Positions 9,184-18,414 are shown, counted from the first letter of the stretch. The stretch: 64,000 nucleotides of DNA from JBCBDX01 sp039822005 (GCA_039822005.1 JBCBMZ010000001.1:372001-436000); one strand, 5' to 3'. The notes: a model not told the origin generated them from the sequence alone. Numbers and translations are program-made.

Positions 9184-11061
9184 TCAGGCTCTGCCAATCG
9201 CTTTTGCCTTTTCTTCGTCGTACCACCAAAGCTGCTCCACCGGCCAGAAATAGTCAGGCTTTGGATCCTTAAAGCCAAACATGTCCCAATAGGCAACGCG
9301 GTGATTCGCCGAGCCCCAATTTGGAATCCAGTCCCGTCGCAAACGCAAGACCCGGTCCAATACCCGCATGGCGGTCAAATGTTGTTCGCGTGTCTGAGCG
9401 CGGCCAACATGTTCGATCAACGCATCAATCAGCGGATCTGCGGTGCCTGCCCAGTTGCGCGACCCATCTAGTTTCGCTGCCGCAGACCCAAGGGTTCCTT
9501 CAAGCGTAGTAGCCGTCGGAGTGGCGCCCCACGAGGCCGCAGTTCCCACCATGTCGAAGTCGAATGTCGATGTGCGTTGCTGAAACTGCGCCGGATCAAC
9601 CAGCCGCATGCTGGCATTGATGCCAACCGCGCGCATGGTTTCGACAAACGGGCCCAAGATGCGCTCAAAAACGCTGGCGCGGATCAGGATTTCAAGATCA
9701 AACGGTTCACCTGCCGCATTGCGACGTATCCCATCACTGCCGACATCCCACCCCGCTTCGGTCATGAGCCGTGTCGCTTCGCGCAAACGCGAGCGATCGC
9801 GGCCCGAGCCATTGGAAGGTGTGTACAGATAGGCCGCTTCGCGGATGCCCTCGGGAAACGTAAATTCGCTCTCCAGCTTTCCGATCAGCGCCAACTCATC
9901 GCTTTCGGGCTCACCCACAGCTTCATAGCTTGAGCCACCAAACAGGCCGTGCCGCCGGGCATAAATGCCGAAGAACAGGTTTTCGTTGGTCCACTCAAAA
10001 TCAAAGCAAAGCCCGATGGCGTCGCGCACCCGTCGATCCTTGAAGCGCTCGCGCCTTTGGTTGACCGCCCATGCCTGCATGGATGCCGCCTTTTCATCGT
10101 CAAAAAGCGTTTTCTTGACGCGTCCATCATTGACAGCGGGGAATGCATACTCCGTCGCCCAGGTCTTGGAGGTAAACTCTTCGCGCCAGTGGACTTCGCC
10201 CTTCTTGAAGGCCTCAAAGCCGGTGGTGCGTTCGGTATAAAACTCGATACGAATGGTCTGGAAATGGCCGACACCCCGTCCGGTGCCGACTTGCCGCCCC
10301 CAATAGTCTTCTACCCGCTCATACTCAATGAAAGTCCCCTGCCGAAAGCGGCCAATTTTGTAGGCACCGGAACCTGGCGGCGGTTCTAGCGTGGATTGGT
10401 CGAATTCGCGGTTCGCGTAGTAGGTGGCAGATTGGATCGGCATGTCGACGACCGTAAGGATCGCGCGCGCGGATTGCGTACCATCAAAAACCAACGTGAC
10501 AGTACGCTCGTCTTCGACAACCACTTCAGCCAGCTTCTGCAGTGGCAGGCTCAACTCCGGGTGGCCCACAGCCTTAAGAGTGTCAAAGGTGAATTTCACA
10601 TCGGCCGATGTGATGGGAGAACCATCATGGAAGCGCGCAATATCGCGCAACTTGAATGTATACCGGTTACGGTCTTCGGAGATCGTAACGCTCTCGGCAA
10701 CGTGGCAATAGGTGGCATCGGGCTCATCGAACGCGCGGGCCATCAAGCTGTCAAAACACATCTCAATGCGTGGCGGCGCATCTCCGCGTCGCACGAAGGA
10801 ATTCAGCGTGTTGAAGGTCTGGATGTTCTGGTTGAAATACCAGTAGCTCGGCTGGAAATTGAAAGTACCGCCGACCGGCGCCTGCGGAGAATTATAGTCA
10901 AAATGAGAAAACCCGTCAGAATATTTCAAATCACCGAATGCGGACAGGCCGTGCAGAGTTACACCACTTGGATTGGCTGCTCTAGATAGGGCAGGAAATA
11001 GGGTCGATGCCGTAAAGGCACCGACACCGGCACACAGGAACTGACGACGATCCAGGTTCAT
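9184..11061 (-). CDS. YejA-like periplasmic peptide-binding protein, second of a tandem pair
   Basis: An SBP_bac_5 family binding protein of about 625 residues. It starts MNLDRRQFLCAG, a twin-arginine type signal, unlike the Sec-type signal of its neighbour. The family body is complete: the FHDGSPITSADVKFTFD motif, a cluster around FKDRRVRDAIGLCFDFEWTN and the C-terminal MRVLDRVLRLRRDWIPNW segment. It resembles the adjacent gene along its whole length and probably arose by tandem duplication. The ATG at 11061 makes an ATGA overlap with the stop of that gene; a longer start at 11088 would run into it. It delivers peptides to YejBEF; the exact ligand is unknown. Confidence 0.88.
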   Translation of the reverse strand: MNLDRRQFLCAGVGAFTASTLFPALSRAANPSGVTLHGLSAFGDLKYSDGFSHFDYNSPQAPVGGTFNFQPSYWYFNQNIQTFNTLNSFVRRGDAPPRIEMCFDSLMARAFDEPDATYCHVAESVTISEDRNRYTFKLRDIARFHDGSPITSADVKFTFDTLKAVGHPELSLPLQKLAEVVVEDERTVTLVFDGTQSARAILTVVDMPIQSATYYANREFDQSTLEPPPGSGAYKIGRFRQGTFIEYERVEDYWGRQVGTGRGVGHFQTIRIEFYTERTTGFEAFKKGEVHWREEFTSKTWATEYAFPAVNDGRVKKTLFDDEKAASMQAWAVNQRRERFKDRRVRDAIGLCFDFEWTNENLFFGIYARRHGLFGGSSYEAVGEPESDELALIGKLESEFTFPEGIREAAYLYTPSNGSGRDRSRLREATRLMTEAGWDVGSDGIRRNAAGEPFDLEILIRASVFERILGPFVETMRAVGINASMRLVDPAQFQQRTSTFDFDMVGTAASWGATPTATTLEGTLGSAAAKLDGSRNWAGTADPLIDALIEHVGRAQTREQHLTAMRVLDRVLRLRRDWIPNWGSANHRVAYWDMFGFKDPKPDYFWPVEQLWWYDEEKAKAIGRA

Positions 11062-12905
11062 TGCACCGCCTCCGGTTTGACCCACCAAGACTGGATATCA
11101 ACACCGGTATAAGGCGGTTGGTTGTCGACAAACTCGAATTTGTCCCACCAAGCGGCCCATTGTTCTGGCGAGTGCCATTGTGGGATATAGTAGAAGTTCC
11201 AGAGCAAAACGCGATCCAGCGCGCGGCTGGCTGCTATCAACTCAGCACGGTCTTCGGCAAAAATGATGGTTTCGATCAAGCTGTCGACAACCTCGTATTC
11301 GATGCCCGAAAGGTTGCGTGAATCGGGCGCCGACGCCGCCTCTGTTGACCAGAAATCGCGTTGCTCATTGCCGGGCGATAGCGACTGGGCAAGCACGGTT
11401 GTTGTCATGTCAAAATCGAACTGTTCAAGGCGCGAGATGTATTGGCTGGAGTCGACGATTCGCAGCGACGCATCGATGCCAAACGTACGCAAATCTTCCA
11501 CAAATTGACCGGAGATGATTTGCGCCACTTGCGATCCGCCGAGGAATTCAATGGTGAAAGGCTCACCGGCTTCATTGACCCATTGGCCGTTCTCCGGTTT
11601 CCAGCCGGCCTCTCGTAGTAAATCCGCTGCTATGCGTTGGTTGGCGCGACGGTTGGCCCGCTCGCCATTGATCGGATTTTCATAAGGAGACGTAAACACC
11701 TCTTCGGGCAAGACATTGCGAAACTCTTCCAGGATTTCCAACTCACGCCCTACCGGTAGCCCGCTGGAAGCCAGTTCACCGCCTTCAAAATAGCTGTCTG
11801 TCCGTGTCCGCAAGCTTGATAGTTGAAGCCGGTTGACGCTCTCAAAATCAAAAAGATGAAGCAATGCCTGCCGCACACGGCGGTCCTTGAACTTGTCGCG
11901 TCGCTGGTTCATCGCAAAGCCCTGCATGGGCTGCGGACGAATGGTTTTGAACGCCCGGCGTTTGACGCGACCATCTTCAAAAGACGGGAAATTGTATTCG
12001 CTCGCCCAACGGGCAGACCTCGTCTCGGTGCGAAAATCCTGAATGCCACCCTTTTTGAACGCTTCCCATATGGGTGTGGCATCCAGGAAGTACGTGTAGG
12101 AAATCTCGTCGAAATTATAGCGGCCTTTGTTGATTGGCAGATCTGCCGCCCACCAATCCTCGACCCGTTCCCAAGTGATGGAGTTCCCAGATTCGAAAGA
12201 TTTCACGCGATAGGGGCCCGAGCCGAGCGGTGGTTCCAGTGTTGGCTGTGTGATGTCGCGTGGCTCGCCGTCAGCGTTCGTGCCCGTCCACCAATGTTTG
12301 GGAAAAACCGGCATGTCGCCAAGAATTTTTGGCAGTTCGCGGTTGCCGGACTGGTCGAATGTGAACTTGATGTCCGTATCATTAAGCGCTTCAGCAGATA
12401 CGACATTGGCATAATACGCACGGTAAATCTGGCTGATTTCTTTGAGCTGTTCAAATGTCCAGATGATGTCATCTGTGGTGACCGGCGCGCCATCGTGCCA
12501 TCGTGCATCGGTGTTAATACGATAAGTGGCCGTTGAATAATCATCGGGATATCGAAAAGCTGCGGCCAGGTGGGGGTGGCTGGCCGAAGGCTCATCAATG
12601 GATTGATCCGTGAGTGTTTCATATATCAGGCCACCGCCAAACCGTGCGAAGCCGGCTGCGGCGGTTCCGCGAACAATATAGGGGTTGAAGCTGTCGAACG
12701 TGCCTTGAACGGCCAAGTTCAGCGTTCCGCCTTTTGGCGCGTCGGGATTGGCGTGGTCGTAGTGCGTCCAGCCATCCTTGTATTTGCTCTCGGCGATCAA
12801 TGAGTTCGTTGTTATCCAATCGCCTTGGTCTTGGGCGGCGGCGGGTTGGCTTGATGCCACAGCCGTTGCAGCTAACAGGGCAAAGCCAAGGGAAATCGAA
12901 CGCAT
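11058..12905 (-). CDS. yejA: YejA-type periplasmic peptide-binding protein, first of a tandem pair
   Basis: The first gene of the yej operon, about 615 residues. A Sec-type signal peptide (MRSISLGFALLAATAVASS) ends near AAAQ. The mature part begins with the YejA pattern HYDHANPDAPKGGTLNL and continues with RWHDGAPVTTDDIIWTFEQL and FKDRRVRQALLHLFDFE. It matches my recollection of E. coli YejA better than the second copy does, hence the symbol. The ATG at 12905 has AGGAG seven bases upstream and is preferred to TTG 12920. Its stop overlaps the start of the paralogue. Confidence 0.88.
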   Translation of the reverse strand: MRSISLGFALLAATAVASSQPAAAQDQGDWITTNSLIAESKYKDGWTHYDHANPDAPKGGTLNLAVQGTFDSFNPYIVRGTAAAGFARFGGGLIYETLTDQSIDEPSASHPHLAAAFRYPDDYSTATYRINTDARWHDGAPVTTDDIIWTFEQLKEISQIYRAYYANVVSAEALNDTDIKFTFDQSGNRELPKILGDMPVFPKHWWTGTNADGEPRDITQPTLEPPLGSGPYRVKSFESGNSITWERVEDWWAADLPINKGRYNFDEISYTYFLDATPIWEAFKKGGIQDFRTETRSARWASEYNFPSFEDGRVKRRAFKTIRPQPMQGFAMNQRRDKFKDRRVRQALLHLFDFESVNRLQLSSLRTRTDSYFEGGELASSGLPVGRELEILEEFRNVLPEEVFTSPYENPINGERANRRANQRIAADLLREAGWKPENGQWVNEAGEPFTIEFLGGSQVAQIISGQFVEDLRTFGIDASLRIVDSSQYISRLEQFDFDMTTTVLAQSLSPGNEQRDFWSTEAASAPDSRNLSGIEYEVVDSLIETIIFAEDRAELIAASRALDRVLLWNFYYIPQWHSPEQWAAWWDKFEFVDNQPPYTGVDIQSWWVKPEAVQ

Positions 12906-12973
12906 AGACATCTCCTGCAAATCTCTTTCCTAGGAGACTAGGTGCAAATTCGACGATTCAAAGCCCTGAAATG

Positions 12974-12998
12974 AAAAAGGCCCACTCTTTGGCAGGCC
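12974..12998 (-). terminator. Rho-independent terminator after the cytochrome c gene
   Basis: On the minus strand GGCCTGC and GTGGGCC form a 7-bp stem with two G-U pairs and a 6-nt loop, followed directly by TTTTT. It lies about 28 bases after the cytochrome stop codon and before the yej operon, which is read in the same direction, so it separates the two units. Confidence 0.7.
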
Positions 12999-13026
12999 AA
13001 TTCGTCACATTTAAGCGAAATGAAGT

Positions 13027-13569
13027 TTACTCAACGGCGATAGGTGCGGCCGATTGCGCATTTAGATAGGCTATCAGATTGGCGCGATCTTCTTCGTCGC
13101 GCAGTCCGCGATAACCCATCGACGTGCCTTCGATATATTCCTTCGGTTTGACCAAGAAGCGGTTCATCGCCTCAAAGTCCCATTGTGGATTTGCTTCGCC
13201 GTAAGAGACCATAGCAGATGAATAACGGAAGTCTGGATAGACACCAGGTTGGCGTCCGATGATACCCCAAAGGTTTGGACCGGCTTTGTTGCCTGCGCCG
13301 TCGGCCACATTGTGACATGATGCGCACTGCCGGAACACGCTTTCGCCGGCGGCTGCGTCAGCACTTGCCAAAAGCGGCGTGATCGCTGCCAGCGTCTCTT
13401 CTTCTTCTACCGGTGCTGGATCGGCGCTCGATTCTTCCACCACTATGGCGAAACCTTCCTGCTCAGGATCGTCATGATCAAAAACGGTGTCACCGACGAT
13501 ACCGACCGTCATGACGACAAAAACTGTTGACAGGAACGCGCCTGCATACATGTTGTAATTAATAGCCAT
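13027..13569 (-). CDS. Membrane-anchored class I cytochrome c (CycM-like)
   Basis: A 180-residue c-type cytochrome. An uncleaved N-terminal membrane anchor lies at about 7-29, then an acidic, proline-containing linker (33-65), then one haem domain with CASCH at 82-86 and the axial Met151 in GTSMGY. This layout matches rhizobial CycM, which passes electrons from the bc1 complex to an aa3-type terminal oxidase at the inner membrane. The neighbour kdsB is divergent, an order common in Rhizobiales. The oxidase partner is not in this window. Confidence 0.88.
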   Translation of the reverse strand: MAINYNMYAGAFLSTVFVVMTVGIVGDTVFDHDDPEQEGFAIVVEESSADPAPVEEEETLAAITPLLASADAAAGESVFRQCASCHNVADGAGNKAGPNLWGIIGRQPGVYPDFRYSSAMVSYGEANPQWDFEAMNRFLVKPKEYIEGTSMGYRGLRDEEDRANLIAYLNAQSAAPIAVE

Positions 13570-13716
13570 ATCCGACCTAATTCTTCACTGTAATGGGCTG
13601 TTCAGCCCCCCGATACGCGCGCTGTGTATGTCTTTTGCTCGGCCTGCGCAACACATATAAGGTCGCATTCAATGGTGACCGATTGTCGCTCAAACTGAGC
13701 TTCCCGAGAGTGATAC

Positions 13717-14448
13717 ATGAACCCGATTATAATCATTCCAGCACGCATGGCATCGACACGGCTGCCTGGTAAGCCATTGGCGGACATTTGTGGTAAACCC
13801 ATGATTATTCAGGTCGCGGAGCGCGCGCGGGAGGCTGATTGCGCGACGGTCATTGTGGCTACCGACGAGCGTAAGGTCTTCGATGCCGTGCGCGACCACA
13901 ACCATCAAGTGATTATGACGCGTAGCGATCATCAATCGGGCACCGACCGCATCGCCGAAGCGCTCGCTCTCACCGATCCTGACGAAGAGCATGACATCAT
14001 CATCAATGTGCAGGGAGACTTGCCGACCATTCCAGGCCAGGACATTCGCGCTTCGCTCAAGCCGCTTGAGCTCGAGCAATGCGACATTGCAACGCTTGGC
14101 ACTGAAATCACCGATGCGGATGAAAAGACCAACGAAAATGTTGTCAAAATTGTCGGGACGACGACATCGCAAAAGCCAGATTTGTTGAGAGCCTTGTACT
14201 TTACCCGCGCCACCGCACCGTGGGGAGAAGGCCCGCTCTACCATCACATCGGCCTTTATGCGTATAGGCGCGAATCTTTAAAACGTTTTGTTGCATTGCC
14301 CCCATCCCCATTGGAAATGCGCGAAAAACTTGAGCAGCTGCGCGCATTGGAGGCCGGGATGCAGATTTTCGCGGCCATTATTGACACAGTCCCGCTGGGC
14401 GTCGATACGCCTGCAGACTTGGAAAAGGCGCGCCTCGCGCTGGGCTAA
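13717..14448 (+). CDS. kdsB: KdsB, 3-deoxy-manno-octulosonate cytidylyltransferase (CMP-KDO synthetase)
   Basis: A 243-residue cytosolic enzyme that activates KDO with CTP for lipopolysaccharide inner-core synthesis. The N-terminal nucleotide-binding motif PARMASTRLPGKPLADICGKP (about 7-27) is intact, as are TRSDHQSGTDRIAEA and the IINVQGDLP metal-binding segment. Length agrees with the family (about 245-250). It is followed 10 bases later by pheA, so the two are probably co-transcribed. The presence of kdsB implies a normal LPS core. Confidence 0.95.
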   Translation: MNPIIIIPARMASTRLPGKPLADICGKPMIIQVAERAREADCATVIVATDERKVFDAVRDHNHQVIMTRSDHQSGTDRIAEALALTDPDEEHDIIINVQGDLPTIPGQDIRASLKPLELEQCDIATLGTEITDADEKTNENVVKIVGTTTSQKPDLLRALYFTRATAPWGEGPLYHHIGLYAYRRESLKRFVALPPSPLEMREKLEQLRALEAGMQIFAAIIDTVPLGVDTPADLEKARLALG

Positions 14449-14458
14449 CGGCAGCAAC

Positions 14459-15340
14459 ATGAAAAACGATCCGCAAATTCTCATAGCCTTTCAAGGCGAA
14501 CCCGGCGCCAACTCCGATACAGCGTGCCGCCAGATGTTTCCGGATATGACGCCGTTCCCATGCCCAACATTTGAAGACGCCTTTAACGCGGTTGATCAGG
14601 GCATCACACGCCTTGCAATGATACCGATTGAAAACACCATTGCCGGCCGTGTTGCAGACATTCACACGCTCCTGCCCGAAAGTGACTTGCATATAGTCGG
14701 CGAGTTTTTCCTTCCCATCCATTTTCAATTGATGGCGCTACCGGGCGCGAGCCGCGTTCAGATCAAAACGGTGCACAGTCATATCCACGCCCTGGGCCAA
14801 TGCCGTCAATACATCCGATCCAATGGTTGGAAACCGATGGTCGCTGGAGACACAGCGGGTGCGGCAAAGCTCGTCTCAGAAGAAAAAGATCCGTCAATGG
14901 CGGCACTTGCCCCTGAACTCGCTTCATCCATGTATGGCCTCGACATCGTTGAACGCGATGTCGAAGACCATGAAAACAATATCACGCGATTTGTCGTTTT
15001 GTCGAAAGACCCATCCTTGCCGGTTCGCCAATCGGCTGACCAGCTGATGATGACGACATTTGTTTTTCGAGTTCGAAACATTCCCGCCGCTCTTTACAAG
15101 GCCATGGGCGGCTTTGCGACCAACGGCGTGAACATGACGAAACTTGAAAGCTACCAGATTGGCGGCAAGTTCTTTGCGACCCAGTTCTATGCCGATATTG
15201 AAGGTCACCCGGACGATGAAAATGTGAAGCTCGCTTTTGAAGAAATTGGCTTTTTCTCGGATCACTTCCGGGTCCTCGGCGTCTACCCAGCCGCCGATTT
15301 CCGTGTTGGGCAAAAGTGGGAGGGGGCGAGCAGTGTCTAG
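14459..15340 (+). CDS. pheA: PheA, prephenate dehydratase with C-terminal ACT domain
   Basis: A 293-residue single-function prephenate dehydratase that makes phenylpyruvate for phenylalanine synthesis. The catalytic domain (about 7-185) contains the TRF motif at 176-178 within NNITRFVVL. The C-terminal ACT domain (about 198-275), with KLESYQIGG in place of the usual ESRP-type loop, should bind phenylalanine for feedback inhibition. No chorismate mutase domain is fused. The ATG at 14459 is right for the family; a longer frame back to 14288 would overlap kdsB. The stop codon directly abuts that of the convergent nudC. Confidence 0.95.
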   Translation: MKNDPQILIAFQGEPGANSDTACRQMFPDMTPFPCPTFEDAFNAVDQGITRLAMIPIENTIAGRVADIHTLLPESDLHIVGEFFLPIHFQLMALPGASRVQIKTVHSHIHALGQCRQYIRSNGWKPMVAGDTAGAAKLVSEEKDPSMAALAPELASSMYGLDIVERDVEDHENNITRFVVLSKDPSLPVRQSADQLMMTTFVFRVRNIPAALYKAMGGFATNGVNMTKLESYQIGGKFFATQFYADIEGHPDDENVKLAFEEIGFFSDHFRVLGVYPAADFRVGQKWEGASSV

Positions 15341-16288
15341 TCAGCTCGTCACCCAATCCTCCACCAAGCGCCATGCAATCGCGCCCTTTGGCGGCATTTT
15401 AATGCCCTGCGGATGTGTGCCCGCGACCATGAGCTGAACTTCCTCGCGAGAAAACCAACGCGCATCATCCAACTCATCATCCAGCTTGATCATTGCGCTG
15501 GCAGCCTCGCCATACATCCCGATCATCATGGAATAAGGAAACGGCCATGGTTGGCTCGCATGGTAGACAACGCGGCCAACCTCAATGCCCGATTCTTCAC
15601 GAGTTTCCCGCCGCACGGCGTGTTCCAGCGTCTCGCCCGGCTCCACGAACCCGGCCAGGCACGAATACATACCGTCGGGAAAATGCGGACTACGCCCGAG
15701 TAAAACGCCGTCACCGTCGCTCGATACGATGAGCATGATGACCACGGGATCCGTCCGTGGAAAGTGCGCCGCGTTGCAACCGGGGCATACGCGTTTGTAG
15801 CCACCGTCAACTGATTTGCTTTTCGTGCCGCAACGCGAGCAAAACTGATGAGACTGATGCCAGGCAATAAGGGCAGCCCCTTGCGCCAAGGACCCCAGAT
15901 CCTGATCGTTCAAATAGCCGGCGATGTAGACTGAGCGATAGTCGATAACTGCGTGGCCATCAGCTGGGTATTCGCGGTCAAGGTCAGCAAAGCAGGCAAA
16001 GCGCGGCGCGCCGTCCCGCTCATAGCCGAGCAGTACCGGTTCATGGACTTGCGCCCCCAAGATTTTGGCATCGTCAAATGAACGCCACATCCCTTTGGGT
16101 TCGTCATTGATCATCTGAAGCAACACGCTACCTCGTCCGGCGATGAGCGTCAGTGCGCGTTCGTCGGCAACGGCCTTGGCAACACTTGTTTCATCACGTT
16201 TCTCGCTCAACCGCTCCAGACGCCCGCCCGAAAAACCCACACGCGATGAGTTTTCCGGGTAGGGCGCATCGAAAAGGGCAAAGGACAT
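15341..16288 (-). CDS. nudC: NudC, NAD(H) pyrophosphatase / NAD-cap hydrolase (Nudix)
   Basis: A 315-residue Nudix enzyme with the full NudC layout: an N-terminal domain, a zinc ribbon with Cys150, Cys153, Cys168 and Cys171, and a Nudix box GFVEPGETLEHAVRRETREE (213-232) followed by SGIEV. The NudC-specific SQPWPFPYSMMIG motif follows. The family hydrolyses NADH to NMNH and AMP and removes NAD caps from RNA 5' ends. Ten bases upstream lies the HIT gene on the same strand, so both may be one transcript. Confidence 0.93.
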   Translation of the reverse strand: MSFALFDAPYPENSSRVGFSGGRLERLSEKRDETSVAKAVADERALTLIAGRGSVLLQMINDEPKGMWRSFDDAKILGAQVHEPVLLGYERDGAPRFACFADLDREYPADGHAVIDYRSVYIAGYLNDQDLGSLAQGAALIAWHQSHQFCSRCGTKSKSVDGGYKRVCPGCNAAHFPRTDPVVIMLIVSSDGDGVLLGRSPHFPDGMYSCLAGFVEPGETLEHAVRRETREESGIEVGRVVYHASQPWPFPYSMMIGMYGEAASAMIKLDDELDDARWFSREEVQLMVAGTHPQGIKMPPKGAIAWRLVEDWVTS

Positions 16289-16297
16289 GGAGGTTTT

Positions 16298-16711
16298 TCA
16301 AAGCTGCGAAATAATCTGGTCGATAAGCGTTTGCGCCTCTTCGGCGCCATAAGTCAACGCTTCCCCGCTTCCCCAAATGGGTGATGGCCAGGCAACATCT
16401 TCTTCAAAACGAGCAATCACGTGCACGTGCAGTTGCGGCACCTGGTTGCCCAGCGCCGCCACATTCATCTTGTCGGCACCTGTCACCCGTTGCAGCAATT
16501 TGGATGTCTGCGTGATCTCAAATGTCAGCATGGTTTGGTCCAGCGGCGATAATTCATGCATCTCGCGCATGTCCGCCCGCTTGGGCACCAGGATCAGCCA
16601 GGGAAAGCGCTTGTCATTCATCAGCCGCATCCGGCAAAGGCCGATATCGGCAACGGCGAACGTGTCGTTCTCCAGTCTTCCATCAAGCGCAAAGCCAGTC
16701 ATGGAGCGCAT
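16298..16711 (-). CDS. HIT-domain nucleotide-binding protein
   Basis: A histidine-triad family protein of about 137 residues. The core is NQVPQLHVHVIARF, in which two histidines of the HxHxH triad are clear and the third position is Ile-Ala, so catalytic ability is uncertain. Upstream FPWLILVPKR is the usual HIT beta strand. HIT proteins hydrolyse or transfer nucleotidyl groups; the physiological substrate here is unknown. The start is not certain: 16711 and 16702 are ATGs, and a TTG at 16744 gives a longer form; none has a clear ribosome site. It precedes nudC on the same strand. Confidence 0.75.
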   Translation of the reverse strand: MRSMTGFALDGRLENDTFAVADIGLCRMRLMNDKRFPWLILVPKRADMREMHELSPLDQTMLTFEITQTSKLLQRVTGADKMNVAALGNQVPQLHVHVIARFEEDVAWPSPIWGSGEALTYGAEEAQTLIDQIISQL

Positions 16712-16771
16712 GCTATCAGCATTTTGCGATTTGGCGACTTGCAATTTCAGCGTTGAAAGCAGATATCAGCG

Positions 16772-16874
16772 GCGGGAGGTTGGTGGTGGACGTCGCCACT
16801 CGCCAACCGGGTCAGGTCCGGAAGGAAGCAGCCCTAACGAGCCGGGCACGGGTCGCCGTGCCAGCCTCCCACCC
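16772..16874 (+). ncRNA. ffs: Bacterial small signal recognition particle RNA (4.5S)
   Basis: The universally conserved SRP domain IV core GGTCAGGTCCGGAAGGAAGC is present at 16810-16829, with flanking GGG and CCC closing the loop. The ends GGGAGG (16774-16779) and CCTCCC (16865-16870) pair, giving a single long hairpin of about 100 nt as in E. coli 4.5S RNA. It binds Ffh for co-translational membrane targeting. No T-rich terminator is obvious directly after it, so the 3' end is approximate. Confidence 0.95.
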
Positions 16875-17021
16875 CAAGACCAGCGCAGCCATGCCGTCTG
16901 CCGATAGGCATTGGTTATGAATATCGAGTAGCCATTTTCAGGATTCGCGATTACCTCCGTATAAAAGACGAAATCACAGGCTTATTGGTCTGCATTCTCA
17001 TTGCGGATAAAGTGTGTTTAG

Positions 17022-17849
17022 ATGGCATTGGCGTTTGCGAAAAAATTGGCGGTTGGTGTCGCGGCCACGTACCTTTCGCTCACTGGAATATTATACGCAA
17101 CGCAACGCCAGTTGATGTATTTCCCCACCAATGAAAACCCCGAGCCGGCGCAAGTCGGTCTTGCCGATGTTTCGGTTGAAAAGCTGGAAACTCCAGACGG
17201 AGAGAGCCTTACCGCTTGGTATGCCCCGGCGGACATAGGCCAGCCGACCATATTGTTTTTCCAAGGGAACGCTGGTGAAATCAGCGACCGCGCAGCTCGT
17301 TTCTCCGCTTACCGGGCCGCAGGTTTGGGCGTCTTGTTTGTTTCTTGGCGGGGCTATGGTGGAAGCACAGGTTCGCCCAGTGAAAACGGGATCATCATCG
17401 ATTCTCGCACTGCCTATGATTGGCTAGTGCTCCATGGCGTAAAGCCCGATGCGATCGCGGTCTCCGGGGAATCGTTGGGAACCGGTGCTGCGGTTCGTTT
17501 GGCGGCGGAGACGGTCGTCGGCGCGCTCATACTGGGCGCGCCCTACAGTTCCACCGCGGAGGTGGCCAAGAGGCAATATCCATTTCTGCCGGTCGAGCTT
17601 CTCATGAAGGATCAGTTTCGCAGCATTGATCATGTGGCAGCAGTGAAAGCGCCTGTTTTGATCATTCACGGTACAGCTGACCGGGTTGTTCCTTTCGCAT
17701 TAGGTCTAAAGCTTTTTAACGCGGTGACTGCGCCAAAGGAGTTCATCGCATTGGAGCATGGAGACCACGCAGCCATCTCTGGCAGCGAGGCCCTGCAGCA
17801 TGAGGTCGAATTTATCCGCCGGACAATTGTGCCGACCGACACTTTGTAG
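17022..17849 (+). CDS. Membrane-anchored alpha/beta hydrolase (YfhR/BEM46-like)
   Basis: A 275-residue protein with an N-terminal membrane anchor (about 8-26) and an alpha/beta-hydrolase domain. The likely triad is Ser151 in SGESLGTG, Asp220 in IIHGTADRVVP and His249 in LEHGDHAAI. The segment FFQGNAG is the oxyanion region, where most relatives have FHGNAG. The family includes esterases of unknown natural substrate. The gene stands alone between the SRP RNA and a YjhX gene, so context gives no substrate. Confidence 0.85.
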   Translation: MALAFAKKLAVGVAATYLSLTGILYATQRQLMYFPTNENPEPAQVGLADVSVEKLETPDGESLTAWYAPADIGQPTILFFQGNAGEISDRAARFSAYRAAGLGVLFVSWRGYGGSTGSPSENGIIIDSRTAYDWLVLHGVKPDAIAVSGESLGTGAAVRLAAETVVGALILGAPYSSTAEVAKRQYPFLPVELLMKDQFRSIDHVAAVKAPVLIIHGTADRVVPFALGLKLFNAVTAPKEFIALEHGDHAAISGSEALQHEVEFIRRTIVPTDTL

Positions 17850-17958
17850 CCGCTGAGAACGCGCATTTGGAGCCGCCAGTCCATCGCTTTCGACCCCTCA
17901 GTTGCGACCTGTTTGTCAGCATAGTTCCATTTTCCATTCGTCTCTCCACGGCACGTGG

Positions 17959-18216
17959 TCATCGTTGGTTGAGCTGTGAACGAACGGCTTCAATGCCGAC
18001 CCGTGAAGCGCGATATGGTCGCCCGTTCGAAGAACGAATGAGGCGACGTTTCTTCAACCGCTGGAACACATCAAGTGTGCAGTCAGCCAGAACATGTCCA
18101 TCACGCGTGTAGCAGATGACAACACGTATCTTGCCGTTTTCACACCGTTCATGGTGGATTGCTCCACCCAATGCGAGCACGTGCAAAACACGCTGTTCGT
18201 GTTTTGAAATATTCAC
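17959..18216 (-). CDS. YjhX family (UPF0386) protein
   Basis: An 85-residue protein beginning MNISKHEQRVLHVLALGGAI and containing CYTRDGHVLADCTLDVFQRL, KKRRLIRSSNGRPYR and a basic end, which match the YjhX/UPF0386 family along the full length. In E. coli YjhX is described as a topoisomerase-inhibiting toxin paired with the antitoxin YjhQ. No acetyltransferase-like YjhQ gene lies next to it here, so it is either an orphan or has another role. The start is GTG. Free-standing copies are common in alphaproteobacteria. Confidence 0.8.
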   Translation of the reverse strand: MNISKHEQRVLHVLALGGAIHHERCENGKIRVVICYTRDGHVLADCTLDVFQRLKKRRLIRSSNGRPYRASRVGIEAVRSQLNQR

Positions 18217-18390
18217 TGAGATTTCTCGATTTCATGAAGTCACAACAAAGGGCCCACCCGATTATTTATCGAGGTGTTTTCCCAGTTCGTTGTTCCTGAT
18301 ATTTGGCCAGGAACGGGCCTAGGCCCGGGACTCTTGCATAAAATCTCCAAAGTGCCGGTCGATAACCAGCCACTCCTCCGTCGTAACGCC

Positions 18391-18414
18391 TGACGCTTGA
18401 TCGAACAAGTGTCA
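18391..18414. promoter_or_regulatory. 24-bp inverted repeat before the ureohydrolase gene, candidate operator
   Basis: TGACGCTTG (18391-18399) and CAAGTGTCA (18406-18414) are inverted with one mismatch around ATCGAA. It lies about 83 bases before the ATG at 18497. The right arm, extended to CAAGTGTCAA, also resembles the right half of the TTGACAAATGTCAA sites of this window (10 of 14 positions over 18402-18415), but this match alone is weak. Confidence 0.4.
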
